Shown: positions 52,482-61,417 of the stretch, one piece after another
Layout of the letters: the number at the start of each line of letters is the position of its first letter
How positions within the stretch are numbered: the stretch's first letter is position 1
Origin: Mesorhizobium zhangyense
GTDB lineage: Bacteria; Pseudomonadota; Alphaproteobacteria; Rhizobiales; Rhizobiaceae
Length of the DNA: 64,000 nucleotides
Assembly (NCBI RefSeq): GCF_011045115.1
Contig: NZ_JAAKZG010000002.1
Location: forward strand, 558,001-622,000
Direction: 5' to 3'
The notes under the pieces: model-generated
The model's input: the letters and a program-made list of their open reading frames with translations, nothing else
Told to the model about the DNA's origin: nothing
Database searches by the model: none
Translations under genes and position numbers: made by a program

Positions 52482-54098
52482 ATGACCAAACAACGCATCT
52501 ATCTCTTCGACACGACCTTGCGCGACGGCCAGCAGACGCCGGGCATCGACTTTTCCGTCGAGGACAAGATTGCGATCGCAAAGATGTTGGACGAATTCGG
52601 CATCGACTATGTCGAGGGCGGCTATCCCGGCGCGAACCCGACCGACACCGCGTTTTTCAGCCAGAAGCGGACGGCGCGCGCAAAATTCGTCGCTTTCGGC
52701 ATGACCAAGCGTGTCGGCGTTTCGAGGTCCAACGATCCGGGGTTGGCCGCTCTGGTTCAGTCGAAGTCGGATGCGGTGTGCTTCGTCGCCAAGAGTTGGG
52801 ACTATCATGTCCGCGTCGCACTCGGCTGCACCAATGAAGAAAACCTCGCCGCCATCGCCGCATCCGTCGAGGCGGCACGCGCTGCCGGCAAGGAAGCGCT
52901 GGTCGATTGCGAGCACTTCTTCGACGGTTTCAAAGCCAATCCCGACTACGCGCTGGCCTGCGCCAGGACGGCATTCGATGCCGGCGCGCGCTGGGTGGTG
53001 CTGTGCGACACGAATGGCGGCACCCAGCCCTCGGAAGTGCGCGCCATCGTTGAAAAGGTCATCGCCAGTGGGATTCCGGGCGAGAATCTCGGCATCCATG
53101 CCCATGACGACACGGGCCAAGCGGTCGCAAATTCACTCGCCGCGGTCGATGCCGGCGTGCGCCAGATCCAGGGCACGCTGAACGGCATCGGCGAGCGCTG
53201 CGGCAACGCAAACCTGATAACGCTGATCCCGACGTTGATGTTGAAGCCGGCCTTTGCCGACCGCTTCGAGACCGGCATCTCCGCGGAAGCGCTGTCCGGC
53301 ATTTCCCGCCTGTCGCGCAATTTCGACGAATTGCTCAACCGCGCGCCGGAAGCGCAGGCGCCCTATGTCGGCGCATCGGCCTTCGCCACCAAGGCCGGCA
53401 TTCATGCCTCCGCCTTGGCTAAAGACCCAGCCACCTACGAGCATATCCCACCGGAAGCCGTCGGCAACCGGCGCAAGGTCATGGTGTCGGATCAGGGCGG
53501 CAAGGCCAATTTCGTCGCCGAACTCAAGCGGCGCGGCATCGACGTGCCGCGGGACGACAATCGCCTCGATGCGCTGATCGCCGTGGTCAAGGAGCGCGAG
53601 GCGGAGGGTTATGCCTATGAGGGCGCCGACGCCAGCTTCGAGCTTCTGGCGCGCAAGATGCTGCACACCGTGCCGGAATTCTTTCGCGTTACCTCCTTCC
53701 GCTGCATGATCGAGCGCCGTTTCGACGCCAATGGCGAGTTGAAGACGGTCTCCGAGGCGATCGTGAAGGTGCTGGTCGACGGCGAGGAAAAAATGTCGGT
53801 CGCCGAAGGCCATGGCCCGGTCAACGCACTCGACATCGCGCTGCGCAAGGACCTGGGCAAATTCCAGCACGAGATCGGCGATCTCGAGCTTGCCGATTTC
53901 AAGGTGCGTATCCTCAATGGCGGCACGGAAGCGATCACCCGCGTGCTGATCGAATCGCATGATGCCACCGGCGCGCGCTGGTGGACGGTGGGCGTGTCCG
54001 ACAACATCATTGACGCCTCCTTCCAGGCGCTCATGGACTCGATCGTCTACAAGCTGATGAAAAACCGCGAGATGGCCGGGCTGGTGGCGGCGGAATAG
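52482..54098 (+). CDS. cimA: Citramalate synthase
   Basis: 538 residues. HMGL-like domain with FDTTLRDGQQTPGIDFS, HAHDDTGQAVANSLAAV and NGIGERCGNANL; then LeuA-type dimerisation/allosteric domain at the C-terminus (GHGPVNALDIALRK, WWTVGVSDNIIDASFQAL). The length and GNRRKVMVSDQGGKAN fit CimA rather than LeuA. Condenses pyruvate and acetyl-CoA to citramalate for isoleucine synthesis. First gene after element B; start ATG 52482. Confidence 0.9.
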   Translation: MTKQRIYLFDTTLRDGQQTPGIDFSVEDKIAIAKMLDEFGIDYVEGGYPGANPTDTAFFSQKRTARAKFVAFGMTKRVGVSRSNDPGLAALVQSKSDAVCFVAKSWDYHVRVALGCTNEENLAAIAASVEAARAAGKEALVDCEHFFDGFKANPDYALACARTAFDAGARWVVLCDTNGGTQPSEVRAIVEKVIASGIPGENLGIHAHDDTGQAVANSLAAVDAGVRQIQGTLNGIGERCGNANLITLIPTLMLKPAFADRFETGISAEALSGISRLSRNFDELLNRAPEAQAPYVGASAFATKAGIHASALAKDPATYEHIPPEAVGNRRKVMVSDQGGKANFVAELKRRGIDVPRDDNRLDALIAVVKEREAEGYAYEGADASFELLARKMLHTVPEFFRVTSFRCMIERRFDANGELKTVSEAIVKVLVDGEEKMSVAEGHGPVNALDIALRKDLGKFQHEIGDLELADFKVRILNGGTEAITRVLIESHDATGARWWTVGVSDNIIDASFQALMDSIVYKLMKNREMAGLVAAE

Positions 54099-54181
54099 CT
54101 GCCGCCTGGCATAAGCGAAACTGAAGCGATCATCATAAGTTTACGATGGTGCCGGGCGCTCCGGGGGCGCATAGAGGCCGC

Positions 54182-55099
54182 ATGACCACGCAGACTTCGG
54201 ATTCGGAAAACGCAGCCACGCGCGGCTTTGCCTTCGCGCTCTCGGCGTATCTGCTGTGGGGCCTGCTGCCTCTCTACATGAAAGCCGTTGCTTACATTCC
54301 GGCAGTGGAGGTGGTCGCACATCGCATCATCTGGTCGCTGCCGATTGCCGGCGTCGTGCTTCTGCTGCTTGGCCGCACGGCGGATGTGAAAACCGCGCTT
54401 CGTTCGCCCCGTACAATCATGATGGCGGCACTGACTGCGACCATCATCACCTGCAACTGGGGCATCTATGTCTGGGCGATCGCGTCCGACAGGGCTGTGG
54501 AAACGGCGCTCGGCTACTACATCAACCCGTTGGTCAGCGTGGTCATGGGCGCGGTGCTGCTTGGCGAAAAGCTCAACCGTTTCCAGATCGCCGCCGTCGG
54601 GCTGGCGGTTTTGGCCGTGGTTATTCTGGCGGTGGATTCCGGTGGCCTGCCATGGGTTTCGCTCGCGCTCGCAATCAGCTTTGCGCTCTATGGCTATCTG
54701 CGCAAGACCTTGCCGATCGGCCCGAGCCAGGGCTTTTTCCTCGAAATCCTGATCCTGTTCGTGCCCGCACTTGCTTATATTTTCTGGCTGCAGGCGCGTG
54801 GCGAGGGGCATTTCCTGGCCTCGAACCCTTACGATATCGCCCTGCTGCTCGGCTGCGGCCCCGTCACGGCAGTGCCGTTGCTGCTTTACGCGTTTGGCGC
54901 CAAGCTGCTCAGGCTCTCCACCATCGGCCTGATGCAATATATCGCGCCGACCATCGTCTTCCTGATTGCCGTATTCATTTTCGGCGAACCCTTCAGCGGC
55001 GTGCGCATCGTCGCATTCCTGCTGATATGGGCGGCATTGGCGATCTACACCTGGTCGATGTTCTTCCGGCGGGCTGAACCGGTAACCGAGCCGGTTTAG
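54182..55099 (+). CDS. rarD: EamA-family permease RarD
   Basis: 305 residues with about ten hydrophobic segments. RarD block: RGFAFALSAYLLWGLLPLYM, VVAHRIIWSLP, NWGIYVWAI, LGYYINPLVSVVMGAVLLGE, LQYIAPTIVFLIAVFIFGE. A drug/metabolite transporter-superfamily exporter; substrate unknown. ATG 54182; the earlier in-frame ATG adds 12 residues with no support. Its last four bases overlap the convergent CorA-like gene. Confidence 0.85.
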   Translation: MTTQTSDSENAATRGFAFALSAYLLWGLLPLYMKAVAYIPAVEVVAHRIIWSLPIAGVVLLLLGRTADVKTALRSPRTIMMAALTATIITCNWGIYVWAIASDRAVETALGYYINPLVSVVMGAVLLGEKLNRFQIAAVGLAVLAVVILAVDSGGLPWVSLALAISFALYGYLRKTLPIGPSQGFFLEILILFVPALAYIFWLQARGEGHFLASNPYDIALLLGCGPVTAVPLLLYAFGAKLLRLSTIGLMQYIAPTIVFLIAVFIFGEPFSGVRIVAFLLIWAALAIYTWSMFFRRAEPVTEPV

Positions 55100-56094
55100 T
55101 TTCGCCCGCCAATCCGCCTGACCGCGAAATAGACGATCGCCGCGATCAGGCCCGAGCCGATGGCCACCAGCCAGAAGCCTTCGGGATTTTCCATGAAGGG
55201 CAGCCCGCCGACATTCATGCCGAACAGGCCGGAGATGATCGTCATCGGGAGCAGAACAGCCGTCATCACCGAAAGCACGTAGAGAAGCCGGTTCGATTCC
55301 GCACCGAGCTTGGCGATCAGCTCATCCTGCAACAGGCGGGCGCGGGACTGCACCTGCTCGCTGTCGTGCAGGAGTGCTATCGAGCGCTGCGCCAGCCGTG
55401 AGACGGTGTTGGACAGGGCAGGCGGCAATTCGTCGTCATGCATGTGCTCGACATGCCGCAGCAGGCCGGAGACGGTCGCGACATGGCGGTGGATGAAGAC
55501 GAGTTGCCGTCTGACCGCCGTCAGGCGCTCGCGCTCGCCATGCCAGGCGTCGCCGACGATGCTGTCCTCGATCGAATCCAACTCGTCGCCAATCTTGATC
55601 AATTCGCCCGAAAGCCTGTTCACGCTGTTGACGATGATTGCTTCCATAAGCTCGCTTGGCGAGCGAAATGGCTTTTTGCGCTGTTCGACGACGCGGCGAA
55701 CATCGTCGACGGACTGCAACGGGTGCCGGCGGGCGCTGATGAGCAGGGTTTCGTTGAAGGCGAAGCGCAACTGGCCGATTTCACGCGCGTCGGTATAGTG
55801 CTTGTGACGCGTGTCGGTGATGGCGCCGTGCAGCCAGCCCTCGTCGTAGTCGATGTGCAGCGTGTCGTCGCCGGCAAGCAGAGTGGCGCGGACGATTGCC
55901 GGCAGGTTCTCCAGCGCCTCGATCTTGCGCCTGCCGCGCGCATCGGTCAGCGAATAGTTCTTCCAGTTCCAGCTTGCGTTGCCGGCATCCTCGGTTTGAT
56001 AGCCGTCTGCCGCAAAATCGAAGGCGAGCACGAGACCTTCGTCGTCAAGCTCCGGCGTCTTGGCGGTTTCGGACGATTGCGCGCGATCCGCCAT
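55096..56094 (-). CDS. CorA-family divalent cation transporter (ZntB-like)
   Basis: 332 residues. Large cytoplasmic funnel domain, then two C-terminal helices (LSVMTAVLLPMTIISGLFGM and LVAIGSGLIAAIVYFAVR) with the periplasmic GMN loop, here GMNVGGLPF. The loop after GMN without the Glu-Glu pair of CorA and the HYTDAREIGQ type N-domain point to the ZntB branch. Moves zinc or magnesium as a pentamer. LOG gene lies 15 bp upstream on the same strand. Confidence 0.85.
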   Translation of the reverse strand: MADRAQSSETAKTPELDDEGLVLAFDFAADGYQTEDAGNASWNWKNYSLTDARGRRKIEALENLPAIVRATLLAGDDTLHIDYDEGWLHGAITDTRHKHYTDAREIGQLRFAFNETLLISARRHPLQSVDDVRRVVEQRKKPFRSPSELMEAIIVNSVNRLSGELIKIGDELDSIEDSIVGDAWHGERERLTAVRRQLVFIHRHVATVSGLLRHVEHMHDDELPPALSNTVSRLAQRSIALLHDSEQVQSRARLLQDELIAKLGAESNRLLYVLSVMTAVLLPMTIISGLFGMNVGGLPFMENPEGFWLVAIGSGLIAAIVYFAVRRIGGRN

Positions 56095-56109
56095 TGGTTT
56101 TCTTGCGGG

Positions 56110-56721
56110 TCAGAGCTTGTCGATGACCGATTGCAGGCCGGTCGTCGGCGAATCGACCGCAGCACCTTCGGCGAGGATGGCGGCAACGATCGCTTCGACC
56201 CGGTCCACGACCAGCGGATTGACCAGATGAGTCGTGTGGACGAAGCCCTCGGCCTTCATATGGTCGATCAGCGCCAGCATCGGGTTCCAGAAACCCTCGA
56301 TATTGCCGAAGACGATCGGCTTGCGATGATGGCCGAGCTGCGCCCAGGTCATGATCTCGACGATCTCTTCCACCGTACCGATGCCGCCGGGCAGTGCCAC
56401 AAATGCGTCCGATTTTTCGAACATGATGTGCTTTCGCTCATGCATGTTCTCGGTGATGAGCAGTTCATCGAGACGGCCCAGAGCGTTTTCCGTCGCTTCC
56501 TTGTTGATGAGGAAACGCGGAATGATGCCGGTGACCTTGCCGCCGGCCCGGATAGCGCCATCGGCCACAGCTCCCATGATGCCCTTGGTGCCGCCGCCAT
56601 AAACGAGGCGCAGGCCCGCTTCAGCAATTGAGCGTCCAAGCGTGTGACCGGCCTTGAGGTAAACGTCGCTGCGGCCCGGCGATGAGCCACAATAAACGCA
56701 AATGGATCGAATCGGGTTCAT
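56110..56721 (-). CDS. LOG-family protein (nucleoside monophosphate phosphoribohydrolase)
   Basis: 203 residues. Rossmann-like fold with SICVYCGSSPG, LVYGGGTKGIMGAVAD and the active-site motif FVALPGGIGTVEEIVEIMTW (PGGxGTxxE). LOG proteins cut cytokinin riboside 5'-monophosphates or AMP-like substrates at the N-glycosidic bond. In soil bacteria they can make active cytokinin; which substrate this one uses is not shown. Same strand as the CorA-like gene, 15 bp apart. Confidence 0.88.
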   Translation of the reverse strand: MNPIRSICVYCGSSPGRSDVYLKAGHTLGRSIAEAGLRLVYGGGTKGIMGAVADGAIRAGGKVTGIIPRFLINKEATENALGRLDELLITENMHERKHIMFEKSDAFVALPGGIGTVEEIVEIMTWAQLGHHRKPIVFGNIEGFWNPMLALIDHMKAEGFVHTTHLVNPLVVDRVEAIVAAILAEGAAVDSPTTGLQSVIDKL

Positions 56722-56836
56722 GCAACTGATTGGTGATTGCCTGCGTAACTTAGGTCAAGACCTTCTTAGGGCTTTTTCTTGTCGGCTTCGCGAAAACAGA
56801 GTAGACCCGCCTTAGGTGGCTAAAGGGTAGGGAAAC

Positions 56837-58318
56837 ATGGCAGTTACAGCGATCAGGGCATTATTGTTTTTGGCCGGCGGCACGGCCGCTGCGGTCGGAA
56901 CGGCCTATGTGTCTGGCGCGCTGGATCCCTATCTGGGCAAGACGCCGCCGATGGCTGCCTCCCTGAGCGACACAAAAGCGCCGGAGGCCGATACCAAGGC
57001 GGCAAGATTGCCGTCTCAGCCGGCAGCTCCCGAGACGCAAACTCCGAAGGCTGAACAGCCCGCTGCCGAAGCGCCTTCCGCTGGCGCAGGTGCTGTGGTC
57101 GCGCCTGGAGTTAGCGTGCCGTCCTTCGACGTCGTGCGCGCCGAGCCGGATGGCTCGGTTGTGATCGCCGGCAAGGCTGCGCCCAATTCGAAAGTGGAAA
57201 TCGTCATCGGTTCCAAGATCATCGGCAACGGTATCGCCGGGCCGGAAGGCGATTTCGCCGTCGTGGTCGAAGAGCCGTTGAAGCCCGGCGATCATCAGAT
57301 CGTGCTTCGCTCGACCACGCCTGACAATGTCGTGGCGACGTCGCCCGAAACCGCGGTCGTTTCCATCCCTGAGAACAAGAGCGGCCAGGTTCTGGCGCTT
57401 GTCGAGCAGCCGGGTGCCGCGAGCAAGCTGATCTCGATTCCTGAACCCGAGCCGGCGGCGAAACCCACGGAATCCGCCAGCACCTCGACGGAAAATGCGC
57501 CGACGCCACCCGCAACAGCGCCGGCAGGGCAAACCGCCGCCGCGCCTACCACCGAGCAGCCAGCCAGCCAGCAGGCGGCAGCTGCGCCCCAGCCGGAAAA
57601 GCCGGCAGCGGCTCCCGCACCAGCAAGCGGGCCGACGGTGAAGGTTGAAGCCGTGGAGATCGAGGGCCGCAAGGTCTTCATCGCCGGCGCTGCCGATCCG
57701 GGACGCAAGGTGCGCGCCTATGCCAACGACATTCTGCTGGGCGAAGTGATTACGTCGCCGGGCGGACGCTTCCTGATCGAAACCGAGCGCGATCTGCCGG
57801 TCGGCGATTACATCGTCCGTGTCGACGGGCTTGAGCCGGACGGCGTCAAGGTTGCGGCGCGTGCGGCCGTGCCGTTCACGCGTGAGCCTGGAGAGGCGGT
57901 TGCGGCCGTCGCCCCCGCCGATTCCGCCGAGCAGCCGAAACCGGCACAGTCCGAAACGGCAGCAGCGCCCGCACAGCCTGGTGCGCCGGCTGCTACCGCC
58001 GAGGCTTCGCCAACCACGCCGCCGCCCGCCGGTTCCGGCGAGATCGCCGCTGTCGCACCGGAAGCGCTCTCGCCAAAACTCCAGAGTGTCGACAGCGCGG
58101 TCATCATCCGCCGCGGCGATTCGCTCTGGCGCATCTCGCGCCGCGTCTATGGCCTCGGCGTGCGCTACTCGACGATTTATCTTGCCAACCAGGAACAGAT
58201 CCGCGACCCCAATCGCATCTGGCCGGGTCAGGTCTTCAAGGTGCCTGAAAAGACCGACAAGGGCGAAGCCGCCGACATGAAGACCATCGGCGATCAGGCA
58301 ACGACCACCACGCAGTAA
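56837..58318 (+). CDS. LysM-domain envelope protein with two Ig-like modules
   Basis: 493 residues. N-terminal hydrophobic helix (AIRALLFLAGGTAAAVGTAY), an Ala/Pro/Glu-rich linker, module 1 (about 95-175, PDGSVVIAGKAAPNSKVEIV), a longer Ala/Pro/Thr linker, module 2 (about 270-345, IEGRKVFIAGAADPGRKVRA), another linker and a C-terminal LysM (about 420-475, VIIRRGDSLWRISRRVYGLG, IWPGQVFKVP). The modules look like a repeated Ig-like unit. LysM binds peptidoglycan, so it spans from membrane to wall. Linker composition explains the large antisense frame. Confidence 0.85.
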   Translation: MAVTAIRALLFLAGGTAAAVGTAYVSGALDPYLGKTPPMAASLSDTKAPEADTKAARLPSQPAAPETQTPKAEQPAAEAPSAGAGAVVAPGVSVPSFDVVRAEPDGSVVIAGKAAPNSKVEIVIGSKIIGNGIAGPEGDFAVVVEEPLKPGDHQIVLRSTTPDNVVATSPETAVVSIPENKSGQVLALVEQPGAASKLISIPEPEPAAKPTESASTSTENAPTPPATAPAGQTAAAPTTEQPASQQAAAAPQPEKPAAAPAPASGPTVKVEAVEIEGRKVFIAGAADPGRKVRAYANDILLGEVITSPGGRFLIETERDLPVGDYIVRVDGLEPDGVKVAARAAVPFTREPGEAVAAVAPADSAEQPKPAQSETAAAPAQPGAPAATAEASPTTPPPAGSGEIAAVAPEALSPKLQSVDSAVIIRRGDSLWRISRRVYGLGVRYSTIYLANQEQIRDPNRIWPGQVFKVPEKTDKGEAADMKTIGDQATTTTQ

Positions 58319-58354
58319 AAACCACCTTCTCCGGGAAAAGCCTTGCGAGGACAA

Positions 58355-58380
58355 CGTTCATCGTTTATCGACGATGAACG
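58355..58380. promoter_or_regulatory. Inverted repeat at the arsR start, candidate autoregulatory operator
   Basis: Perfect 9-bp arms cgttcatcg (58355-58363) and cgatgaacg (58372-58380) around tttatcga, ending directly before the arsR ATG. ArsR/SmtB repressors bind such palindromes near their own start. The same repeat could form an mRNA hairpin over the ribosome site, since no clear Shine-Dalgarno is seen. Confidence 0.5.
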
Positions 58381-58734
58381 ATGAACGCTCCTCTTGCTTC
58401 CGATTTCCAGACCTGCAGCTCTGCCGCCACAAAAGCCGTGGCGCTGCGGTTCGCGGCGCTGTCACATCCGACGCGCATAGAAATCCTGCGCTACCTCTCG
58501 GGCAGCGACGCATGCTGCTGCAAGGATGTAGTCAAACAGCTCGATCTGGCGCAGTCGACGGTGTCGCAGCATCTGAAAATACTGGTCGAGGCGGGGCTGG
58601 TGCGGTTTTCGCCCGAAAAGCAGCGGTCGCGCTATGAGATCGACCGGCAGGCACTGGCCGGATTTTCCGGGCTTGTGACTGCTCTGGTTGAAGATTGCTG
58701 CGCCAGTCGCGAAGACCGAAATTCAAAGGCGTAA
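58381..58734 (+). CDS. ArsR/SmtB-family transcriptional regulator
   Basis: 117 residues. Winged HTH: FAALSHPTRIEILRYLSG, DVVKQLDLAQSTVSQHLKIL, GLVRFSPEKQRSRYEID. A run of three cysteines (DACCCKDV, about 42-46 region) lies at the alpha3 metal site position, where ArsR has CVC, and a Cys pair (EDCCAS) sits near the C-terminus; thiol-based metal or oxidant sensing is likely. It directly precedes an Atm1-type ABC exporter and may control it. Confidence 0.85.
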   Translation: MNAPLASDFQTCSSAATKAVALRFAALSHPTRIEILRYLSGSDACCCKDVVKQLDLAQSTVSQHLKILVEAGLVRFSPEKQRSRYEIDRQALAGFSGLVTALVEDCCASREDRNSKA

Positions 58735-58739
58735 AACTC

Positions 58740-60623
58740 TTGGCCGACAAGACAGTCTCTGCCGACAACGGCAGCACGTTCAAAACATTGCTCAATCTGT
58801 GGCCCTATATGTGGCCGGCCGGCCGCGCTGATCTCAAGGCTCGCGTGGTCTGGGCGACATTCTACCTGTTCGTCGCCAAATTCGTGCTGATCGCCGTGCC
58901 CTATTTCTTCAAATGGGCGACCAACGCACTCGCCGGCGACCACGCGCCGGCTCCGCCACTGCCGGATTTCCTGCTGGCGCCGGTCATGCTGGTCATCGCC
59001 TACAATGTGGTGAAGCTCGTGCAGGTCGGCTTCAACCAGTTGCGCGACGCTCTGTTTGCCAGCGTTGGCCAGCATGCGGTGCGCCAGCTTGCCTTCCGCA
59101 CCTTCGTGCACATGCACAATCTGTCGCTGCGCTTCCATCTGGAGCGGCGCACCGGCGGCCTGTCGCGCATCATCGAGCGCGGCACCAAGGGCATCGAGAC
59201 GATTGTCCGCTTCACCATCCTCAACACGCTGCCGACCATTCTCGAATTCGCGCTGACGGCAATCATCTTCGCCGTCGCCTATGGCTGGCTCTATGTGGTG
59301 GTCGTTGCCGTCACCGTGATGCTCTACACATGGTTCACGGTGTGGGCGAGCGACTGGCGCATTTCGATCCGCCGCGAGATGAACGATTCCGACACCGACG
59401 CCAACACCAAGGCGATCGACTCCCTGCTCAATTTCGAAACGGTCAAATATTTCAACAATGAGCGCATGGAAGCCGAGCGTTTCGACCGCTCGATGGCGCG
59501 CTACGAGAGTGCCGCAACCAAGACCTGGACCTCGCTCGGCTGGCTGAACTTCGGGCAGGGCGTCATCTTCGGCGTCGGCATGGCGATCGCGATGTGGATG
59601 TCGGCGCGCGAGGTGATGGCCGGCACGCAGACGATCGGCGATTTCGTGTTCATCAACGCCATGCTGATGCAGCTTTCGGTACCGCTGAATTTTATCGGCT
59701 TCATCTATCGCGAAATTCGCCAGGGCCTGACCGATATCGAGCAGATGTTTGATCTTCTCGACGTCAAGCAGGAAGTGCTCGACCGGCCCGACGCGAAACC
59801 GCTGGCTGTCGGGGCGGGCAAGGTCGAGTTCCGCGATGTGCATTTTGCCTATGATCCGGCCCGTCCGATTCTGAAGGGCGTCAGCTTCGACGTTCCGGCC
59901 GGCAAGACAGTCGCAATCGTCGGGCCCTCGGGGGCCGGCAAATCGACGATTTCGCGGCTTCTGTTCCGCTTCTACGACATCCAGCAAGGCGCAATCCTGA
60001 TCGACGGGCAGGATATTCGTGACGTGACCCAGGAGAGCCTGCGCGCCGCTATTGGCATGGTGCCGCAGGACACCGTGCTGTTCAACGACACCATCGCCTA
60101 CAACATCCGCTATGGCCGCACCGACGCCAGCGACGAGGAAGTCTTCAAGGCTGCCGAACTGGCGCAGATCGGACCTTTCATCGAGCATCTGCCTGATGGC
60201 TACAAGGCCATGGTCGGCGAGCGTGGGCTGAAGCTTTCCGGCGGCGAAAAGCAGCGCGTGGCGATTGCCCGCACCATCCTCAAGGCGCCGCCGATCCTGA
60301 TGCTGGACGAGGCGACCTCCGCGCTCGACACGCACACGGAGCAGGAAATTCAGGCAGCACTCGATCTCGTCAGCCGTGGCCGCACGACGATTGTCATCGC
60401 ACACCGGCTTTCGACGGTTATCACTGCCGACGAGATCATCGTGCTAAAGGGCGGGCAGATCGCCGAGCGCGGAACGCATCTGTCACTGCTGCGCAAGGAC
60501 GGTCTCTACGCTTCGATGTGGGCGCGCCAGCGCGAGGCGACGGAGGCCGAGGAGCGGCTGCGCATTGCTCGTGAAACCGACGAACTCGGCGTCGTCGTGC
60601 GCCGCAGAACCGCCGAAGTCTGA
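58740..60623 (+). CDS. Atm1/HMT1-type ABC half-transporter (heavy-metal or glutathione-conjugate exporter)
   Basis: About 627 residues. N-terminal six-helix domain (VWATFYLFVAKFVLIAVPYF, MNDSDTDANTKAIDSLLNFE, FETVKYFNNE typical of Atm1) and C-terminal ATPase: Walker A GPSGAGKST, signature KLSGGEKQR, Walker B ILMLDEATSALD, H-loop IAHRLSTV, all intact. Works as a homodimer. No ATG fits; TTG 58740 is chosen (DKTVSADNG follows, with aaagg 12 bp upstream), TTG 58695 would overlap arsR. It is 5 bp after arsR. Role in metal/thiol export or Fe-S biogenesis support. Confidence 0.85.
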   Translation: MADKTVSADNGSTFKTLLNLWPYMWPAGRADLKARVVWATFYLFVAKFVLIAVPYFFKWATNALAGDHAPAPPLPDFLLAPVMLVIAYNVVKLVQVGFNQLRDALFASVGQHAVRQLAFRTFVHMHNLSLRFHLERRTGGLSRIIERGTKGIETIVRFTILNTLPTILEFALTAIIFAVAYGWLYVVVVAVTVMLYTWFTVWASDWRISIRREMNDSDTDANTKAIDSLLNFETVKYFNNERMEAERFDRSMARYESAATKTWTSLGWLNFGQGVIFGVGMAIAMWMSAREVMAGTQTIGDFVFINAMLMQLSVPLNFIGFIYREIRQGLTDIEQMFDLLDVKQEVLDRPDAKPLAVGAGKVEFRDVHFAYDPARPILKGVSFDVPAGKTVAIVGPSGAGKSTISRLLFRFYDIQQGAILIDGQDIRDVTQESLRAAIGMVPQDTVLFNDTIAYNIRYGRTDASDEEVFKAAELAQIGPFIEHLPDGYKAMVGERGLKLSGGEKQRVAIARTILKAPPILMLDEATSALDTHTEQEIQAALDLVSRGRTTIVIAHRLSTVITADEIIVLKGGQIAERGTHLSLLRKDGLYASMWARQREATEAEERLRIARETDELGVVVRRRTAEV

Positions 60624-60716
60624 TCACGCGAAGTCGCATCACTGCAATGTTGCGTTGCGGCGGGCTGCCGTTTCCGGTAAGCAGGCCGGCAATCCAATTG
60701 GAGCCGCCCCCGCCCG

Positions 60717-61415
60717 ATGAGCCTCGTCGATACCGTCAAGAACGCGTTCGTGCCCATTCATCGCGAGGGCTATCCCTTCATTGGCGCATTTGCCGCCGCC
60801 ACACTGATTCTCGGCTATTTTTCGCTCAACCTGTTCTGGATCGGGCTGATCCTGACGGCCTGGTGCGCTTATTTCTTCCGCGACCCGGTGCGCGTCACGC
60901 CGGTGGACGACAAACTGGTCGTGAGCCCCGCCGACGGCGTGGTCTCGGCTGTCGGGCCTGCGGTCCCGCCGCGTGAACTCGGCCTCGGCACGGCCGAAAT
61001 GACCCGCATCTCGGTTTTCATGAACGTCTTTTCCTGCCACGTGAACCGTTCGCCGGTGCGCGGCCGCATCACCCGCATCGAGCATCGCCCCGGCAAGTTC
61101 CTCAACGCCGAGCTCGACAAGGCCAGCAGCGAGAACGAGCGCAACGGCCTCGTCATCGAAAGCCCCCATGGCACGGTCGCAGCCGTGCAGATCGCGGGAC
61201 TGGTGGCGCGGCGCATCGTCTGCTGGGCAGATACCGACAGCAACATTGCCGTCGGCGAGCGTTTCGGGCTGATCCGCTTCGGCTCGCGCGTCGACGTGTT
61301 CCTGCCGCTCGGCGCCACGGCGCGCGTTTCGGTCGGCCAGACCGCCGTTGCCGGTGAAACCATCCTGGCCGAATTCGGCGGCGGGGCCGCGACCCCGCTC
61401 GTGCGGGTCTCGTAA
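60717..61415 (+). CDS. psd: Phosphatidylserine decarboxylase, short type
   Basis: 232 residues. Short proenzyme of the rhizobial type: one N-terminal membrane stretch ([20 protein letters not shown]), [40 protein letters not shown], and the self-cleavage region [13 protein letters not shown] with Gly-Ser. Makes phosphatidylethanolamine from phosphatidylserine. Two bases separate it from pssA, the preceding step. Confidence 0.92.
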   Translation: MSLVDTVKNAFVPIHREGYPFIGAFAAATLILGYFSLNLFWIGLILTAWCAYFFRDPVRVTPVDDKLVVSPADGVVSAVGPAVPPRELGLGTAEMTRISVFMNVFSCHVNRSPVRGRITRIEHRPGKFLNAELDKASSENERNGLVIESPHGTVAAVQIAGLVARRIVCWADTDSNIAVGERFGLIRFGSRVDVFLPLGATARVSVGQTAVAGETILAEFGGGAATPLVRVS

Positions 61416-61417
61416 CG

